A stretch of DNA of 64,000 nt from Clostridia bacterium (GCA_017513525.1 JAFXFC010000019.1:1-64000), one strand, 5' to 3'; shown: positions 8,405 through 18,492, numbered from the stretch's first letter. Numbers and translations: made by a program. The notes: a model not told the origin generated them from the sequence alone.

Positions 8405-9706
8405 TTATTTTGATACATATTTTCTGTCTGCACCTTTTCCTTCGGCTGTTATATATCCGTCATCCGTCAATTCTTTGGCAATAGTAAAAGCCCGTGTGCG
8501 CTTGACAGAAAGCAACTCTTCTATTTCTCTTACAGTTATTGTGCCATTTTGCTTTATAAAATCAAGAATTTTCTGTTTTTTCGGAGTAAGCTTTCTTTCT
8601 GACCGGTTTGAAGAAGTTTTTTCTTCGGACTGATTCATATTAGGCAGAGTGATCTTAAATGTATTTGGAGTAATTTCGATTTTTGGCTGAATGGCACAGT
8701 TTTTATATAAATTATATATTTTTCTGATACCCGTACCGTATGATTCAATGAGCCGTAAACGGTGAAAAACTTCTGCAAGATTTTTGTTCCTCGGCTGAGA
8801 AATTCCGCTTTTAATATCTTCAGGTGAAAGTCCCGGCAAAAGTCCACCTATAGAAATAAACTCTGTTACAAAGCTGTTGACATTGATTATAATGCTTCCG
8901 CTGAAAGAATAATCCCGGTGCACTACAGCATTAAGAAGAGCTTCTCTTACAGCCTCTTCTGGATAATCGGGTTTTTCTATTCTTTCAAGACCATGAAACT
9001 CGGCAGAATTCTTGTTGCAAAGTTTAAGATAATTGAAGGCATTTTCAAGCTGTGAGAAAATCGAGCCGCCGAATTCTTTACTGTCTATAAATTTTGTGTT
9101 TTCTTTATCTGCAAAAACAGCGATCTTTACTGCATAAGGGCAATTATCGGACAGTATCAACGCAAGATTTGTAAAAAGAGCATTTGTCCTGTCAGTGATA
9201 CCCAATGTGCGGTATTTTTCATTTGAAAATTCGATACCGTATTTATCGAACGCTTTTTTTGCATCGTAGAAACTCAGCTCCTGTTCCATTGAACGCATTT
9301 CTTCAAAAACGTCACCGTCAGAATCTTTTATCATTTTTCTGATGCTGTCGAAGGATGCCTGGACAGATGAAGTTCCTTGCCGGACATAAACACCTCCGGG
9401 TTTTAAGCCTTTTGACTTAAGATAATACGGCTTAAAGCTGCCCTCGCCTACCGTGATTTTAACAACACCGTTATCCTTGAGAGCAAATTTTACAAACATA
9501 GTCACATCAGGCATTATGGCATCTCTTATGCCGTTAGTTATTCTTAAAAATGTGTCATCAACATCCTGAAGTCCGACAGCATTTCCTTCGTTGTCAATTC
9601 CTACATATATTATACCGCCTTCAGTATTAGCAAAGGCGATCACTTCTTTATATATTTCATCGGTTGCAATAGACTTGAATTCTATATTTTCAGTTTCAAA
9701 AGTCAT
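8405..9706 (-). CDS. AlbA_2/ATP-binding transcriptional-regulator-like protein with C-terminal winged helix
   Basis: 433 residues. N-terminal AlbA_2 (Schlafen-like AAA_4) domain: ENIEFKSI, AFANTEGGIIYVGI, GVYVRQG. Middle HATPase_c_4-type segment: PEEAVREALLNAVVHRDYS and GLLPGLSPEDI, and RLIESYGTGIRKI. The C-terminal 60 residues (KKQKILDFIKQNGTITVREIEELL...) look like a winged helix. Ribosome site AAGGAGGT. The family is usually annotated as a putative transcriptional regulator; the repeats covering its own promoter fit autoregulation. It resembles the protein at 58915-60357 in domain order. Confidence 0.85.
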   Translation of the reverse strand: MTFETENIEFKSIATDEIYKEVIAFANTEGGIIYVGIDNEGNAVGLQDVDDTFLRITNGIRDAIMPDVTMFVKFALKDNGVVKITVGEGSFKPYYLKSKGLKPGGVYVRQGTSSVQASFDSIRKMIKDSDGDVFEEMRSMEQELSFYDAKKAFDKYGIEFSNEKYRTLGITDRTNALFTNLALILSDNCPYAVKIAVFADKENTKFIDSKEFGGSIFSQLENAFNYLKLCNKNSAEFHGLERIEKPDYPEEAVREALLNAVVHRDYSFSGSIIINVNSFVTEFISIGGLLPGLSPEDIKSGISQPRNKNLAEVFHRLRLIESYGTGIRKIYNLYKNCAIQPKIEITPNTFKITLPNMNQSEEKTSSNRSERKLTPKKQKILDFIKQNGTITVREIEELLSVKRTRAFTIAKELTDDGYITAEGKGADRKYVSK

Positions 9707-9735
9707 AATGTACCTCCTTGCCTCGTTTTAATTAA

Positions 9736-9831
9736 ATTATATTCACTTTATTCAGTTTTGTCAATAAACAAAGTGAATATTCACTGAACATTCAGTGAAT
9801 AAACTGAATATTCACCCAAAAAAGTGAATAT
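9736..9831 (-). promoter_or_regulatory. Promoter and repeated operator half-sites of AlbA_2 gene
   Basis: Read on the minus strand: TTGACA (9759-9764), 17 bp, TATAAT (9736-9741). Half-sites of the form (A/C)TGAAT/ATTCA(C/G) are repeated at least eight times from 9742 to 9831, including the palindrome AGTGAATATTCACT at 9772-9785. Sites lie in the spacer and upstream of the -35. Confidence 0.7.
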
Positions 9832-9845
9832 TTCTGAAAAAATAT

Positions 9846-9880
9846 ATCTCCCCTGCGCATTGTTCCTATGCGGGGGAGAT
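9846..9880 (-). terminator. Rho-independent terminator of phosphoesterase gene
   Basis: On the minus strand, ATCTCCCCCGCAT pairs with ATGCGCAGGGGAGAT, followed by ATATTTTTTC. It lies 13 bp past the stop at 9893. Confidence 0.8.
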
Positions 9881-9892
9881 TTTGCATTGATT

Positions 9893-11020
9893 TTATTCTA
9901 CTGTAATCGTCTTATCTAAAACTACTTCACCTTCGGTGTTTATGGTGAGCATTTTTATTGTGCCGTCTTTAAGTGTGAGGCTTGAGGCTGCCCAGCCGCC
10001 GCTGTATTTTCCGCAGGCAACAAAGGCAGGGACTTCGCTTTCAATGAACATTGATTTATGATAGTGACCGCCCACAAGAAGCTGGAAGCCGAGCTCTTTT
10101 ATGGGAGTAAGCCAGTTTTTACCGAAATGCTCGTCAATTCCGGGGTCATGGCAGAAGACTATCTTATATTTGCCCGTAAAATCTTCTGCTTTAAGAGAAG
10201 TAAGCCAACTGTATTCTCTTTCACGGTAAGAATTGAAGTCTACGAGCCCGCTGTATTCAACATGGTCGTCTTCCTTGTCTTCACCGCTGTCAAGCACAAT
10301 GGCTGAAAGTGAGCCAAAGTCGAAGGTGTAATAAAGCTCACCCGTATCGGTGGGGAAATACTGGAGCATCTGTGAAGCGTATTCGCCTCTTGTTTCGTGG
10401 TTGCCCCTCACATTTACAACGGGAATTTCTCCCTTTGAAATAAATGCGGCGTCAGCAAGCACGTGCTTTGTAAATCTGCTTTTGTTCCCGAAATCAGAGG
10501 TGATATCTCCCAGTAATACAAGCATATCATGCTCTTCATTAAAGTGAGAAAGAGATTTTTTAACGGACTTTTCCATTTCATGTATATCTGTAATGGTAAG
10601 AAGCTTTATATCGTCTTCCTTTTCTTCACCTCTGAATTTTATGGGGTCACTTTCCGCGGTGTCGCCCTTTATTGCAGAGTAACCGAGCTTATAGGCTACA
10701 AACTGTGAGCCTACAACATAGGTATTTCCGCGAAGCTCTTCTTTTGGAACGATAATTTTATGAACCGTATCGTGGGTTGAAATAGTCCCCGAGGTGGTAT
10801 CCCATATTATTTTTTCTTCGCCGTTTACGGTATATTTTATGTAACCGCTGCCCTTTAAGGAGGTTACAAACAGCACACAGTAGTTTTCATTTCCCATATC
10901 AAAAACAACCGGTTGAACTTTAATTTTCTGAGGGGTGAGTTTCAGAGTCAGAAAAGCACCCAATGCCACTATAAGAAGAAAAGCAATTACCGATGCAATG
11001 ATTATCAGAATCTTTTTCAT
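9893..11020 (-). CDS. Membrane-anchored calcineurin-like metallophosphoesterase
   Basis: 375 residues. One N-terminal membrane helix (residues 4-26) is followed by an extracytoplasmic region with an Ig-like beta segment, then the five metallophosphoesterase blocks in order: TDIHEME, LLGDITSDFG, VRGNHETRG, CHDPG and GGHYHKS. These ligate two metals and hydrolyse phosphomonoesters or diesters; the substrate outside the cell is unknown. ATG 11020 has AAGGAG upstream. Monocistronic between a terminator and its own leader. Confidence 0.88.
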   Translation of the reverse strand: MKKILIIIASVIAFLLIVALGAFLTLKLTPQKIKVQPVVFDMGNENYCVLFVTSLKGSGYIKYTVNGEEKIIWDTTSGTISTHDTVHKIIVPKEELRGNTYVVGSQFVAYKLGYSAIKGDTAESDPIKFRGEEKEDDIKLLTITDIHEMEKSVKKSLSHFNEEHDMLVLLGDITSDFGNKSRFTKHVLADAAFISKGEIPVVNVRGNHETRGEYASQMLQYFPTDTGELYYTFDFGSLSAIVLDSGEDKEDDHVEYSGLVDFNSYREREYSWLTSLKAEDFTGKYKIVFCHDPGIDEHFGKNWLTPIKELGFQLLVGGHYHKSMFIESEVPAFVACGKYSGGWAASSLTLKDGTIKMLTINTEGEVVLDKTITVE

Positions 11021-11109
11021 AAAAAATCTCCTTATCCTTATTTGATTTTATGCTAACACAACAGAGCATTTTCGTCAACGGCAATTATATATTTTATATA
11101 AGTTTATTA

Positions 11110-11138
11110 TTGAATTAGTAAAAATATTGTGCTATTAT
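11110..11138 (+). promoter_or_regulatory. Sigma-A promoter of fucI
   Basis: TTGAAT at 11110-11115 and TATTAT at 11133-11138, 17 bp apart. Confidence 0.6.
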
Positions 11139-11196
11139 TATACTTGTGAAAATATGGCGGTCTTCAAAACTGCCTTTCAGAAAGGACGACATACAT

Positions 11197-12993
11197 ATGG
11201 CTGAAAACAGACTTATCGGCGATTATCCCGTAATAGGCATTCGCCCCTGTATTGACGGAAGAAGAGGTCCTCTTGATGTAAGAGGCTCACTTGAAGAGCA
11301 GACAATGAACATGGCAAAAACTGCCGCAAAGCTCATTTCCGAAAATCTTAAATATTCAAACGGCGAGCCCGTAAAGGTTGTTATCGCTGATACAACAATC
11401 GGCAGAGTTGCAGAAGCTGCAGCATGTGCAGCAAAGTTCAAAAAGGAAGGCGTTGACATTACCCTCAGCGTTACTCCCTGCTGGTGCTACGGCTCAGAAA
11501 CAATGGACATGGATCCCATGACTATCAAGGGCGTTTGGGGCTTCAATGCAACAGAAAGACCCGGCGCTGTTTATCTTGCATCTGTTCTTGCAACTCATGC
11601 ACAAAAAGGGCTTCCCGCATTCGGTATCTACGGTCATGAAGTACAGGATGCAGATGATACATCCGTTCCCGAGGATGTTAAGGAAAAGCTTCTACGCTTT
11701 GCCCGTGCTGCAGTTGCTGCAGCTTCAATGAGAGGCAAATCTTATCTTCAGATAGGCTCTATCTGTATGGGTATCGGCGGCTCTTCCATAAGCCCCGAAT
11801 TCATTGAAGAATATCTCGGTATGCGTGTTGAATCCGTTGACGAGGTAGAAATCATCAGACGAATGTCTGAAAACATCTATGACGAAGCAGAATTCCGGAA
11901 GGCTCTCGCTTGGACTAAAGAAAAGTGCAAGGAAGGCTTCGACAAGAACCCCGAATTCGTAAGAAAGTCCCGTGAACAGAAGGATGCAGACTGGGAATTC
12001 GTTGTTAAGATGATGGTTATTATTAAGGACCTCATGAACGGCAACCCCAATCTTCCTAAGGGCTGCGAAGAAGAAATGGTTGGCCACAATGCTATTGCTG
12101 CAGGCTTCCAGGGTCAGAGACAGTGGACAGACTTCTATCCCAACTGTGACTTCGGTGAGGCTCTTTGCAATACCTCATTTGACTGGAACGGCGCAAGAGA
12201 ACCCTATATCCTTGCTACAGAAAATGACGTTCTCAACTCCATTTCAATGCTCTTTATGAAGTTACTTACAAACCGTGCTCAGATGTTCGCTGATGTGCGT
12301 ACATTCTGGAGTGACTCTGCTGTTAAGCGTGTTACAGGCTACGACATCGAAGGCAAGGCAAAGGAAGCAGGCGGATTTATCCACCTTATTAACTCAGGTG
12401 CTTGCTGTCTTGATGCTTGCGGTGAAGTTAAGGACGAAAACGGCAATCCCGTTATGAAGCCCTGGTATGATGTAACAGAGGAAGACATCGAAAAGATGCT
12501 CGCAGCTACAGAATGGCCTCCTGCAGATAACGGATATTTCAGAGGCGGCGGATATTCATCCCGCTTCCTCACCCGTGCTGAAATGCCCTGCACAATGATA
12601 AGAATTAACCTCGTAAAGGGTCTTGGCCCCACTATTCAGATTGCAGAAGGCTATACAGTAAATCTTCCCGATGAAGTTTCCGACACACTCTGGAAGAGAA
12701 CAGACTACACATGGCCCTGCACATGGTTTGCTCCCATTTGCACAGGCGAAGGCCCCTTCAAGTCAGCTTATGATCTCATGAACGCTTGGGGTGCTAACCA
12801 CGGTGCTATCTCCTACGGACATATCGGTGCTGACCTTATCACTCTTTGCTCAATGCTTCGTATCCCCGTAGGTCTTCACAATGTTCCCGAAGAGAAAATT
12901 TTCCGTCCCGCTTGCTGGAACGCATTCGGAACTAAGGACCTCGAAGGTGCAGACTACAGAGCATGTGCTGCATACGGCCCGCTCTACAAGTAA
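11197..12993 (+). CDS. fucI: L-fucose isomerase (L-fucose/D-arabinose isomerase)
   Basis: 598 residues from ATG 11197, the usual length of FucI (about 590). The ATG at 11146 is rejected because the AGAAAGGA ribosome site lies between the two and FucI proteins begin close to this Met. Family hallmarks: [19 protein letters not shown] near the N-terminus, [54 protein letters not shown] and C-terminal [14 protein letters not shown]. The enzyme converts L-fucose to L-fuculose using Mn2+ in the cytoplasm. No fucK or fucA is adjacent, so the rest of the pathway must be elsewhere or the substrate differs. Followed by a strong terminator. Confidence 0.96.
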   Translation: MAENRLIGDYPVIGIRPCIDGRRGPLDVRGSLEEQTMNMAKTAAKLISENLKYSNGEPVKVVIADTTIGRVAEAAACAAKFKKEGVDITLSVTPCWCYGSETMDMDPMTIKGVWGFNATERPGAVYLASVLATHAQKGLPAFGIYGHEVQDADDTSVPEDVKEKLLRFARAAVAAASMRGKSYLQIGSICMGIGGSSISPEFIEEYLGMRVESVDEVEIIRRMSENIYDEAEFRKALAWTKEKCKEGFDKNPEFVRKSREQKDADWEFVVKMMVIIKDLMNGNPNLPKGCEEEMVGHNAIAAGFQGQRQWTDFYPNCDFGEALCNTSFDWNGAREPYILATENDVLNSISMLFMKLLTNRAQMFADVRTFWSDSAVKRVTGYDIEGKAKEAGGFIHLINSGACCLDACGEVKDENGNPVMKPWYDVTEEDIEKMLAATEWPPADNGYFRGGGYSSRFLTRAEMPCTMIRINLVKGLGPTIQIAEGYTVNLPDEVSDTLWKRTDYTWPCTWFAPICTGEGPFKSAYDLMNAWGANHGAISYGHIGADLITLCSMLRIPVGLHNVPEEKIFRPACWNAFGTKDLEGADYRACAAYGPLYK

Positions 12994-13035
12994 AGCACGC
13001 ACAAATTACCGTCTTTGACGCACGGATATATTAAT

Positions 13036-13080
13036 AAGGGTATCTGCCACAGAAAAAAATGGCAGATACCCTTAGTTTTT
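13036..13080 (+). terminator. Rho-independent terminator of fucI
   Basis: AAGGGTATCTGCCA and its exact complement, loop of about 10, then TAGTTTTT. Confidence 0.9.
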
Positions 13081-13440
13081 ATCCACGCAAAAAGCAAAAG
13101 GTGCTTTGTTTTCGTCTCCTTGCAGTACCAATGTACAGCTTTCGGAGCCGAAAACAACAAATACGGCAATTTCTGCGCCCTTTACCGTGCACCCCACTGC
13201 TTTGTGCAGACATAACACAGTTAGTTTTACCTCAACCGTCAGGGTGCTGCCTTCTGATTCGGGATAAATGCCCACATTTCACACCAAAGCAACCTTTTCT
13301 CCGAAAAGGCGCTCTGCCGCAAAATCTGAACATTTCTTCCGAATCGGGGGAAATTATTATATAAAACAGAAAATGAGTGCAACATTTGGGGTGTTTTTTG
13401 CGTCTATATATATGAAGGACTTTTTAGAAGCGGAGGTCAT
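13081..13440. other. Gap of about 360 bp with no supported gene
   Basis: Contains overlapping short frames in both directions without ribosome sites. A minus-strand frame at 13072-13275 begins without any Shine-Dalgarno sequence and runs into the terminator. The last 70 bp are A+T-rich and carry the leader of the gene at 13444 (AGCGGAGGTC ribosome site). Confidence 0.5.
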
Positions 13441-13443
13441 GTT

Positions 13444-14814
13444 ATGAAAAAGAAAATTATAATAAGTGTCAGTGTTATTTTAGCTGTTTTTATAGTGGGA
13501 CTTTTAGGCGGCATAACGATAATGTATTTTGAAGATATCGGCATCAGCACGGGACATGCACTTATAAGCAGCAACTCAACCGTCTTTTTAGTAAGAGAAA
13601 ATACACCTATAAGGCTGTCAAGCGAAAACGTAGAAAAGCTTCAAGCTTACGAAACAGGCGACAAGCTTTTAGTGGTACACTCAGGTGTTGCAGAAAGCTA
13701 CCCTGCCGTGACGAAGGTATTATTTCACACAAAAATCGGAAACGGCTCTGAAAGCGACATTTCCCAAGAGGTTATCTCTTCACTCAGTACACTTGGCTGG
13801 ACAAAAAAAGAAGCCGAAAACGAAGAACAAAGCTTCAAATTCTCGGCACAGTATATCAGAACAGGCTTACCTATAGAGGATATACCTGACATGCCCATCG
13901 TAACCGTTATAAAAACACTCGAAGAGCTTAATAATTTCACTGAAGACAGAAAAAAACACTACGGAACAAACGAGGATTTTATTAAAGCAGTAAATAGCTT
14001 CAATGAAGAATTTTTCAAAGAAAAAGCTCTTATTTTCACTTTCCTTGAAGAGGGAAGCGGAAGTATTTCCCACAAGGTAGAAAAGGTAGTTTCAAGCGGT
14101 GAAAATGAGCTGTCCGTTTATATCAACAGGGTTGTGCCCGAGGTCGGCACCTGTGATATGGCATATCACTATATAATCACTTCCCTTTCCAAAGAGGACT
14201 TAGGAGAAAAGGATATCAGAATAATCCTTGACGGCAAGGATGCCTCGAAAAAGTGGGAAGAAATAAAAATGGAAAAAGACTACGCCAATTTCTCCCTTAT
14301 GCTTCCCGAGGGCTGGGACTATACAAGCGATGAAAATGTAGAAAATAATACTTACGGAATAAGTATTTTTAATGAAGAAGTTCCCGATAAAAACATATGT
14401 ATAGAGTTTACAAGCCTTTTCGGCGTATGCGGAACGGGACTTTCAATAAAGGATATAACCCTCGGAAATTATAAAGCCTCAATGGGAATATACGACTCCA
14501 ACCCCTCATGGGATTATATCGTATTCAATGACACACCGGGCTATTATGTAATATATAATAACACAGACGGTACATGGTGGAATGAATACGGCGATGAAGC
14601 AATGGAAATCTTAAATACAATAAAAATAGCAGAGGGAATTATTTTCCGTGAAGAAGCCGTAGCTATCGCTTCAAAAGAGGCAGAGGGAGAATATGAAAGA
14701 AAGGTTTCGGAATTTGACCATAAAGAAGGCATATGGACAATAACCTTCACAAAAGAAGAAACCGAACAGCAAATAAAAGTAAACACCCAAGGCGGAATTC
14801 TTACCAAATCATAA
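13444..14814 (+). CDS. Membrane-anchored multidomain protein with DUF3221-like and PepSY-like segments, unknown function
   Basis: 456 residues. One N-terminal membrane helix (residues 4-28). Residues 40-90 (GDKLLVVHSGVAESYP) resemble DUF3221 (YobA-like). The middle (EEFFKEKALIFTF...PEVGTCDMAYHYI) resembles a small protein-binding domain often found in Firmicutes lipoproteins. A later segment (NFSLMLPEGWDY) is typical of secreted stress-response proteins. The last 55 residues (REEAVAIASKEAEGEYE...WTITF...GGILTKS) look like PepSY. All these family links are weak, by eye. The final KS* lies in the boundary of repeat element A2. Confidence 0.75.
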   Translation: MKKKIIISVSVILAVFIVGLLGGITIMYFEDIGISTGHALISSNSTVFLVRENTPIRLSSENVEKLQAYETGDKLLVVHSGVAESYPAVTKVLFHTKIGNGSESDISQEVISSLSTLGWTKKEAENEEQSFKFSAQYIRTGLPIEDIPDMPIVTVIKTLEELNNFTEDRKKHYGTNEDFIKAVNSFNEEFFKEKALIFTFLEEGSGSISHKVEKVVSSGENELSVYINRVVPEVGTCDMAYHYIITSLSKEDLGEKDIRIILDGKDASKKWEEIKMEKDYANFSLMLPEGWDYTSDENVENNTYGISIFNEEVPDKNICIEFTSLFGVCGTGLSIKDITLGNYKASMGIYDSNPSWDYIVFNDTPGYYVIYNNTDGTWWNEYGDEAMEILNTIKIAEGIIFREEAVAIASKEAEGEYERKVSEFDHKEGIWTITFTKEETEQQIKVNTQGGILTKS

Positions 14815-14967
14815 TTTATCTGTGAACTGTTAAAAATTCGGAATTCGGAATTATGAATTCGGAATTTCGGGACCTGCGGTCGGCATTATATAATTAGAGC
14901 GAAGCGGAACAAGACACGAAGTGTCTTCCTTAATTCCTAATTCTTAATTCCGAATTCCTAATTATCA
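14806..14967 (+). repeat. Type A hairpin repeat, copy A2 (short form)
   Basis: Begins with AAATCATAATTTATC (14806), contains the stop of the upstream gene, then GGAATTCGGAATT arm, GACCTGCGGTCGGCATTA, AGAGCGAAGCGGAACAAG, hairpin AAGACACGAAGTGTCTT and a CCTAATTC/CTTAATTCC arm. Separates two convergent genes. Confidence 0.9.
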
Positions 14968-14969
14968 TA

Positions 14970-16178
14970 TCAATATTCTTCAGATAATAAAAAATCTGCA
15001 ATGTGCATGGTTTTTACACCCAAGAAATTGCCGCCTGCAAATTCGTCGGTACGAAGCAGATACTTTGGGTAATTATCATTTATTTCCAGAAGACGGTCAT
15101 ACTCCCGTCTTTCTGTTTTTTCTGAGGATATTTCTCTTGTTATCTGTATATACAGCTTATTATTTTGCTTTGTTGCAATAAAATCTATTTCTCCTCCGTG
15201 AGTTTTTCCGATACATACCTCATATCCTCTGCGAAGTAATTCAAGATAAACTACATTTTCAAGCATGGCTGCAACAGAACTGTCGTTGTAGCCCAAGACA
15301 CTGTATTTGAAAGCACTGTCAGCAAGATAAAACTTCTCCTGAGTTTTCAGCAGCTCTTTTCCTTGCATATCATATCTTGAACAACGGTGAAGAATATAGG
15401 CACTTTCTAATTTTTCAAGATAACTGTATACCGTTTCATTATCTATCGTTCTGTGTTCGGATTTAAGATAATCTGTTATAGACTTTGCAGAAAAGGTTTT
15501 TCCGACATTATCAAAAACAAATTTTACTACCCTCTCCAATTGATCCACCTTACGAATCTGACTGCGTCTTACGATATCGGAAAAAATGGTAGAATTGTAA
15601 ATATCCCGAACAATTGTATAAGCATTGTCAAGAGAATACTCCTGAAGATGTATAGCAGGAAAGCCGCCGTACTTAATATAATTTACAAGCTCTTTATGAG
15701 GCTCACTTACATCAGCATATTGCTTCTTAAAGGTAAGATATTCTTTGAAAGAAAGAGTAAACACACGAAATGAAACATATCGTCCTGTAAGATATGTCGC
15801 AATTTCAGAGGACATCATCCGTGAATTTGAACCTGTCACATAAATATCTACATTAAAATCCGTGTTAATTGAATTGACAGCTTTTTCCCATGAATTAATT
15901 TCCTGTACTTCATCAAGAAACAAGTAAGTTCTGTCTTCTGCGGAAAGTTTGGATTTCAGCATATCATACATCTGTTTGGATGTCATATCTTCATATTCCA
16001 TAGAATCGAAGCGGAAACTGACAATCCTGTCATTTGGAACTCCTCTTTTACGAAGCTCGTCCATCAGCATCTGCATAATTGTGGATTTTCCGCTGCGGCG
16101 CACACCTGTAATAACCTTGACAAAAGGAGTATCAGCAAAAGCCATTATTTTATTCACATAGTTTTCTCTGATTATCAT
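14970..16178 (-). CDS. Second orphan AAA ATPase with DUF4143-like C-terminus
   Basis: 402 residues; clear paralogue of the protein at 3665. Start MIIRENYVNKI aligns with MILREHYIGKV. Walker A GVRRSGKST at residues 25-33, Walker B TYLFLDEVQE at about 89-98, sensor-like YVTGSNSRMM, R-rich finger GRYVSFR, helix-turn-helix-like FSAKSITDYLK and C-terminal GGEIDFIATK...LYIQITRE, a PD-(D/E)XK-like core. Ribosome site GGAGGTG. Ends LLSEEY, lacking the KS tail of its paralogue. Function of the family is unsettled; proposals include ATP-driven DNA-associated roles. Confidence 0.9.
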   Translation of the reverse strand: MIIRENYVNKIMAFADTPFVKVITGVRRSGKSTIMQMLMDELRKRGVPNDRIVSFRFDSMEYEDMTSKQMYDMLKSKLSAEDRTYLFLDEVQEINSWEKAVNSINTDFNVDIYVTGSNSRMMSSEIATYLTGRYVSFRVFTLSFKEYLTFKKQYADVSEPHKELVNYIKYGGFPAIHLQEYSLDNAYTIVRDIYNSTIFSDIVRRSQIRKVDQLERVVKFVFDNVGKTFSAKSITDYLKSEHRTIDNETVYSYLEKLESAYILHRCSRYDMQGKELLKTQEKFYLADSAFKYSVLGYNDSSVAAMLENVVYLELLRRGYEVCIGKTHGGEIDFIATKQNNKLYIQITREISSEKTERREYDRLLEINDNYPKYLLRTDEFAGGNFLGVKTMHIADFLLSEEY

Positions 16179-16201
16179 ATCTACACCTCCGTGCTAATAT
16201 C

Positions 16202-16294
16202 AGTATATCCAAAAAATCAGCCCAAGTCAACAGTTTTGCGATTATAACCGTAAAACTATTAATTTTTACAAAATTTTGCGGTTATACCCCAAAA
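16202..16294 (-). promoter_or_regulatory. Promoter and two operator-like repeats of second AAA ATPase
   Basis: On the minus strand TTGACT (16225-16230), 17 bp, TATACT (16202-16207). Upstream, an imperfect 22-bp palindrome centred on TTATAA (16234-16255) with TTTTGCG and CGTAAAA ends, and a related site at 16274-16294, 40 bp apart in direct orientation (about four helical turns). Confidence 0.65.
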
Positions 16295-16310
16295 ACTATC
16301 AAAAAAAATC

Positions 16311-16353
16311 AGACTGCAGGCTTACAAAAAAAAGTAAGCTTGCAGTCTTTTTC
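16311..16353. terminator. Bidirectional terminator-like hairpin
   Basis: AGACTGCAGGCTTAC and GTAAGCTTGCAGTCT around an A8 loop, with T runs on both sides (TTTTTCTG on plus, GATTTTTTTTG on minus). Confidence 0.7.
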
Positions 16354-16378
16354 TGATTATTCACTTATGGTCAGAATT

Positions 16379-16544
<166 letters not shown>

Positions 16545-16545
16545 C

Positions 16546-16947
16546 TTACGCTTGTCTGAAAAACTCCACCTGTTCATTATCGGGGCCTAAAACGAAAGCC
16601 ACTTGTATGCTCATCTTTTCGGGAGAAGACTCAAGTGCTACGGTTTTGGGAGGAGTACGCTCCTTGAAGCCTGCCTTCAAAGCTGCTTCATAAGCTGATT
16701 CAACATCGAAGCAGCTCATTGCAAAATGCTGCCATTTTCCGTTTTCACTGTAGTGGTCGCCGCCGTCAGCAAAAAGCTCTATTCTTGAGCCGTCCCCGAT
16801 GTCGAGCATTACTATAAGCTTTTCGCCCTCGCCCCAGCGGACAATTTCTTTCATTCCGAGAGCCTTATACATTGTAAGGCTCTTTTCTATATCAGCACAT
16901 CTTAAAGCGATATGATGAAAACCGAGATCTTTAATAATTTCGTTCAT
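16546..16947 (-). CDS. VOC (glyoxalase/bleomycin-resistance) superfamily protein
   Basis: 133 residues, a single two-module VOC fold. LGFHHIALRCADIEKSLTMYKALGM is the first beta-alpha-beta-beta module with a His at residue 12 or 13; SRIELFAD holds the conserved Glu; QHFAMSCFDVESAYEAAL begins the second module and DNEQVEFF supplies the last Glu. These residues usually bind a divalent metal in lyases and dioxygenases of the family. Eight bases after the esterase gene in the same direction, so probably one operon with 16956 and 17857. Substrate unknown. Confidence 0.88.
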   Translation of the reverse strand: MNEIIKDLGFHHIALRCADIEKSLTMYKALGMKEIVRWGEGEKLIVMLDIGDGSRIELFADGGDHYSENGKWQHFAMSCFDVESAYEAALKAGFKERTPPKTVALESSPEKMSIQVAFVLGPDNEQVEFFRQA

Positions 16948-16955
16948 AGTCTACC

Positions 16956-17852
16956 TCACATATGTCCACTAAAGAATTCACACATTTTATCTATGTATAT
17001 AGCGCCCGCCTTACTATAAGGCTCTAAAACACCGAAAACATGGGGAAGATTTTTGCCCTCAAATTTCGGGAAATTAAGAAGCTTTGCTTCTATGGAGCTT
17101 TCAAGCATTACCTTAAAAAGAAGCTTTGTCTGAGAAAGTCCTAAAGTATCGCCTGAGCTTGTAACTAAAAGAGAGGGCGGAAAGCTTTCACTTTCAAAAA
17201 GCAGCTCGTCAATATTCATATATCTTCTTGTGCTTCTTTTACTTCCCTTTTCGCCCCACATCATTCTGCAGTAAAGGCCCATGGGGAAAGAGCTATTCAT
17301 AAAGGCAACGGGAGAAGTAAGAGTAAGACAGGAAAAATGAAGTCCGTGATCTGTAGTATCAAAATGCTCCCGAAGCTTTTTAGAATTTGATATTGCAGCT
17401 GTAAAAGCCGCTAACTGACCGCCTGCAGAATCTCCCGTGAGCATGATTTTTTCTCTGTCACAGGGGAAGGAGTCCATCATTTCGTTGATTTTTTTAAGAG
17501 CTCTTGATATATCCTGAAGCTGAACGGGTACCATGACCTCAGGCACAAGGCGGTAGCTTAAATTAAAAACAATGAAACCGCGTGCGGCTAAATACTGACA
17601 GTATATCTTATTAAGATCCTTTGTAGCATACATCCAGCCGCCGCCGTGAATATCTATTATCACGGGAAGCTTTTCCTTTGCATTTTCGGGATAATACACA
17701 TCAAAGAGATGATATTCACTGCCCGACTCCGTATAAGGGATATTATTTACTTCTTTAATTCCCTTGGGCAGCACCTGAGTAGCGTGAAGCTTATCATCAT
17801 TTACTTTCACGCCGTCCCAGAATTTTCCGAATACCTTATAAAGTGCGTTCAT
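16956..17852 (-). CDS. Alpha/beta-hydrolase esterase (hormone-sensitive-lipase/acetyl-esterase type)
   Basis: 298 residues. Oxyanion motif HGGGW at about 70-74, nucleophile elbow GDSAGG around 142, an acid at SSGDTLGL and the catalytic His in NLPHVFG. Order and spacing match the bacterial HSL family of short-chain carboxyl esterases (acetyl-xylan or acetyl-ester deacylation are common). No signal peptide, so cytoplasmic. Ribosome site GAGGAC. Four bases downstream of the membrane protein at 17857 and immediately upstream of the VOC gene; co-transcribed. Confidence 0.9.
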   Translation of the reverse strand: MNALYKVFGKFWDGVKVNDDKLHATQVLPKGIKEVNNIPYTESGSEYHLFDVYYPENAKEKLPVIIDIHGGGWMYATKDLNKIYCQYLAARGFIVFNLSYRLVPEVMVPVQLQDISRALKKINEMMDSFPCDREKIMLTGDSAGGQLAAFTAAISNSKKLREHFDTTDHGLHFSCLTLTSPVAFMNSSFPMGLYCRMMWGEKGSKRSTRRYMNIDELLFESESFPPSLLVTSSGDTLGLSQTKLLFKVMLESSIEAKLLNFPKFEGKNLPHVFGVLEPYSKAGAIYIDKMCEFFSGHM

Positions 17853-17856
17853 AAAA

Positions 17857-18492
17857 TCAGTCCTCGTTCTTTTGTTCTACAAGTGCCGAAATACTGAGAA
17901 TAAGTGTGACAATAAATATAAGAAGAATTGCAGTGTAAGCGATACCGAGCTTCATGTATTCAACGGAAGCGAGTCCTCCGAAGATTACGGAAAGAAGCTG
18001 ATTTGTGTTTCCGAGAATTGAATTCAGGCTGAATTCACCGCTTAAAAAGGGGGCGGCAAAAGCGTTAAATGAAGCGTTCATAATAAGAGCGCTGATAATT
18101 CCGCCGATACTTAAAAATACACTGACAGAAGGCTTCTTTGTTGCAGCTGAAACTATAAGAAGTGCCAGAGCAATAATTATTACAAAAACAAAAAATACAA
18201 GAAAGACTATACCCCAGGGAAGAGAGGATAAAGAAGTGATATTTTCCTTGAGCTTGGAATTTGCTACTATGTCAAAAAGACTCTTCACTAAATCGTTGGA
18301 CTCGTTATTTCTGAGGTTCATAATATCAAAAAGACTGATAAACTCACTGAGTCCGAAATTATTAAGGACATTTGTTTTTGTGTCTGCTGAAAAGCCCGAT
18401 GAAATTACCATTCTGAAAAGGGGTAAAAAGATAACAGCAGGAAAAATGAGCAGTGAGAAAATTGGTGTAACTATTCTGTGAACGGTTCTCAT
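17857..18492 (-). CDS. Four-helix membrane protein, unknown function
   Basis: 211 residues from ATG 18492, which has AAGGAG at correct distance; the frame extends to 18525 but that start lies upstream of the ribosome site. Helices are visible at about 8-28, 92-115, 123-145 and 182-205, with a roughly 60-residue extracytoplasmic loop after the first. Ends EQKNED. First gene of a probable operon with the esterase and VOC protein. I do not recognise the family. Confidence 0.75.
   Translation of the reverse strand: MRTVHRIVTPIFSLLIFPAVIFLPLFRMVISSGFSADTKTNVLNNFGLSEFISLFDIMNLRNNESNDLVKSLFDIVANSKLKENITSLSSLPWGIVFLVFFVFVIIIALALLIVSAATKKPSVSVFLSIGGIISALIMNASFNAFAAPFLSGEFSLNSILGNTNQLLSVIFGGLASVEYMKLGIAYTAILLIFIVTLILSISALVEQKNED

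Noticed and set aside
13072..13364. Open frames of 60-100 codons on both strands after fucI
   Set aside because: No ribosome sites, overlap with the fucI terminator, and no recognisable protein features.
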